DNA of 64,000 nt, taken from NCBI RefSeq assembly GCF_013868055.1, contig NZ_JACEOL010000038.1, forward strand, positions 1-64,000, in the 5' to 3' direction. This document shows positions 63,672 to 64,000 of this stretch, one piece after another (the first letter of the stretch is position 1; every line of letters begins with the position of its first letter). The DNA comes from Thermoactinomyces mirandus. GTDB lineage: Bacteria > Bacillota > Bacilli > Thermoactinomycetales > Thermoactinomycetaceae. Both the position numbers and the translations under genes were made by a program. The notes beneath the pieces are model-generated. The model saw only the letters and a list, made by a program, of their open reading frames with translations. It did no database searches and was not told where the DNA came from.

Positions 63672-64000
63672 CACTTTTTCTCCTTTACAACATGAAGGAA
63701 TAACTTCTCGAGATTCTCATCCCGGTTGACCTTCCCCTGATATTTAAGCAAACCATTGCTTACGATCCCGATATGTTCTGCGATTCGGGAGACTTCAGAC
63801 AAAATATGGCTTGAAAGAATAACCGTAATTCCCTTTTCGGGAAATGAACCTATTAACTGCCTCAGTTTTCGAATCCCTACCGGGTCCAGTCCATTTGCAG
63901 GTTCATCGAGGATCAGCAGTTCAGGATCGCCCAAAAGGGCCATGGCAATTCCCAGTCTCTGTTTCATCCCCATGGAAAATCGCGACGCCGGCTTTTTGCC
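63671..64000 (-). CDS. lantibiotic-immunity type ABC ATP-binding protein (partial)
   Basis: Only the C-terminal 109 residues are in the window; the gene continues past position 64000 upstream. The visible part has the signature region (FSMGMKQRLGIAMALLG), Walker B LLILDEPANGLDP and H-loop LSSHILSEV, as in NisF/SpaF/BcrA-type ATPases. The Walker A must lie beyond the edge. It drives the two-permease exporter downstream. Confidence 0.9.
   Translation of the reverse strand, partial: GKKPASRFSMGMKQRLGIAMALLGDPELLILDEPANGLDPVGIRKLRQLIGSFPEKGITVILSSHILSEVSRIAEHIGIVSNGLLKYQGKVNRDENLEKLFLHVVKEKK

Overview
The window is about 64 kb of low-to-moderate GC chromosomal DNA from a Gram-positive bacterium of the Bacillales type. 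The evidence is strong AGGAGG-type ribosome binding sites, TTGACA/TATAAT promoters, intrinsic terminators after most units, a conserved yerB-yerC-pcrB-pcrA-ligA block, a gcvH/ArsC-like (yusH/yusI) neighbourhood, a btuFCD-btuR unit behind a cobalamin riboswitch, and an arcABDC cluster with an ArcR-type regulator. The exact family (for example a thermoactinomycete-like lineage) cannot be fixed from the sequence alone. Most of it is ordinary core and transport chromosome. No phage, intact insertion sequence, CRISPR array, rRNA or tRNA was recognised.

Layout. 0.2-9 kb: a small charged ORF, ATP-type PEP carboxykinase, uridine kinase, a decayed Cys-rich gene, a DAACS symporter, glycine cleavage H protein, a TlpA-like thioredoxin, a 2-Cys peroxiredoxin, an isoprenylcysteine-methyltransferase relic and an ArsC/Spx-like protein. 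9-12.8 kb: vitamin B12 uptake and adenosylation under a cobalamin riboswitch with its own terminator. 12.8-22.8 kb: alpha/beta hydrolase, CsoR-type repressor, a Clp-fold SDH-type protease with a previously overlooked small upstream gene, DUF2797 protein, a motif-deficient PlsY homologue, YkvI-type membrane protein, PBP1A, an SDR and a decayed lipoprotein. 22.9-28 kb: an APC permease, a CoA-disulfide reductase with rhodanese domain and a YeeE/YedE thiosulfate-type channel preceded by two Fnr/ArcR-type boxes; together these look like a sulfur unit. 28-36 kb: secreted lipase, RluA-type pseudouridine synthase, a TPP riboswitch with thiY-DUF77-thiX-thiZ, and a membrane-anchored transglutaminase-like protein with three repeats. 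36-45 kb: ligA, pcrA, pcrB, yerC, yerB, ppiB, an amidase lacking its expected catalytic Glu, and a nitroreductase. 46-50 kb: Fur-box-controlled siderophore importer. 50-57 kb: argR, arcC, arcD, argF/arcB, arcA and divergent arcR. 57-64 kb: DUF134/DUF5320 pair, MarR plus a frameshifted MATE pump, and a two-component system next to a lantibiotic-immunity/CprABC-type ABC exporter that runs off the window end.

Regulation is unusually readable. There are two riboswitches with terminators and a perfect 7-1-7 Fur box. A Crp/Fnr-type box sits exactly 41.5 bp upstream of the predicted arcA start. Two promoters (DUF5320-DUF134 and MarR-MATE) share one design: the -35 lies inside one palindrome and a second copy lies 38-39 bp away, downstream of the -10.

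The best candidate for something undescribed is a roughly 170-nt structured RNA on the minus strand between arcC and argR. It has a 15-bp closing stem, a second helix, a small hairpin on the 3' side of a central bubble and a T7 tail, resembling 6S RNA architecture. Other unexplained structures are the nested 78-bp inverted repeat at 44.4 kb, the paired hairpins between pcrA and ligA, and a perfect 15-bp hairpin between the DUF5320 and DUF134 genes.
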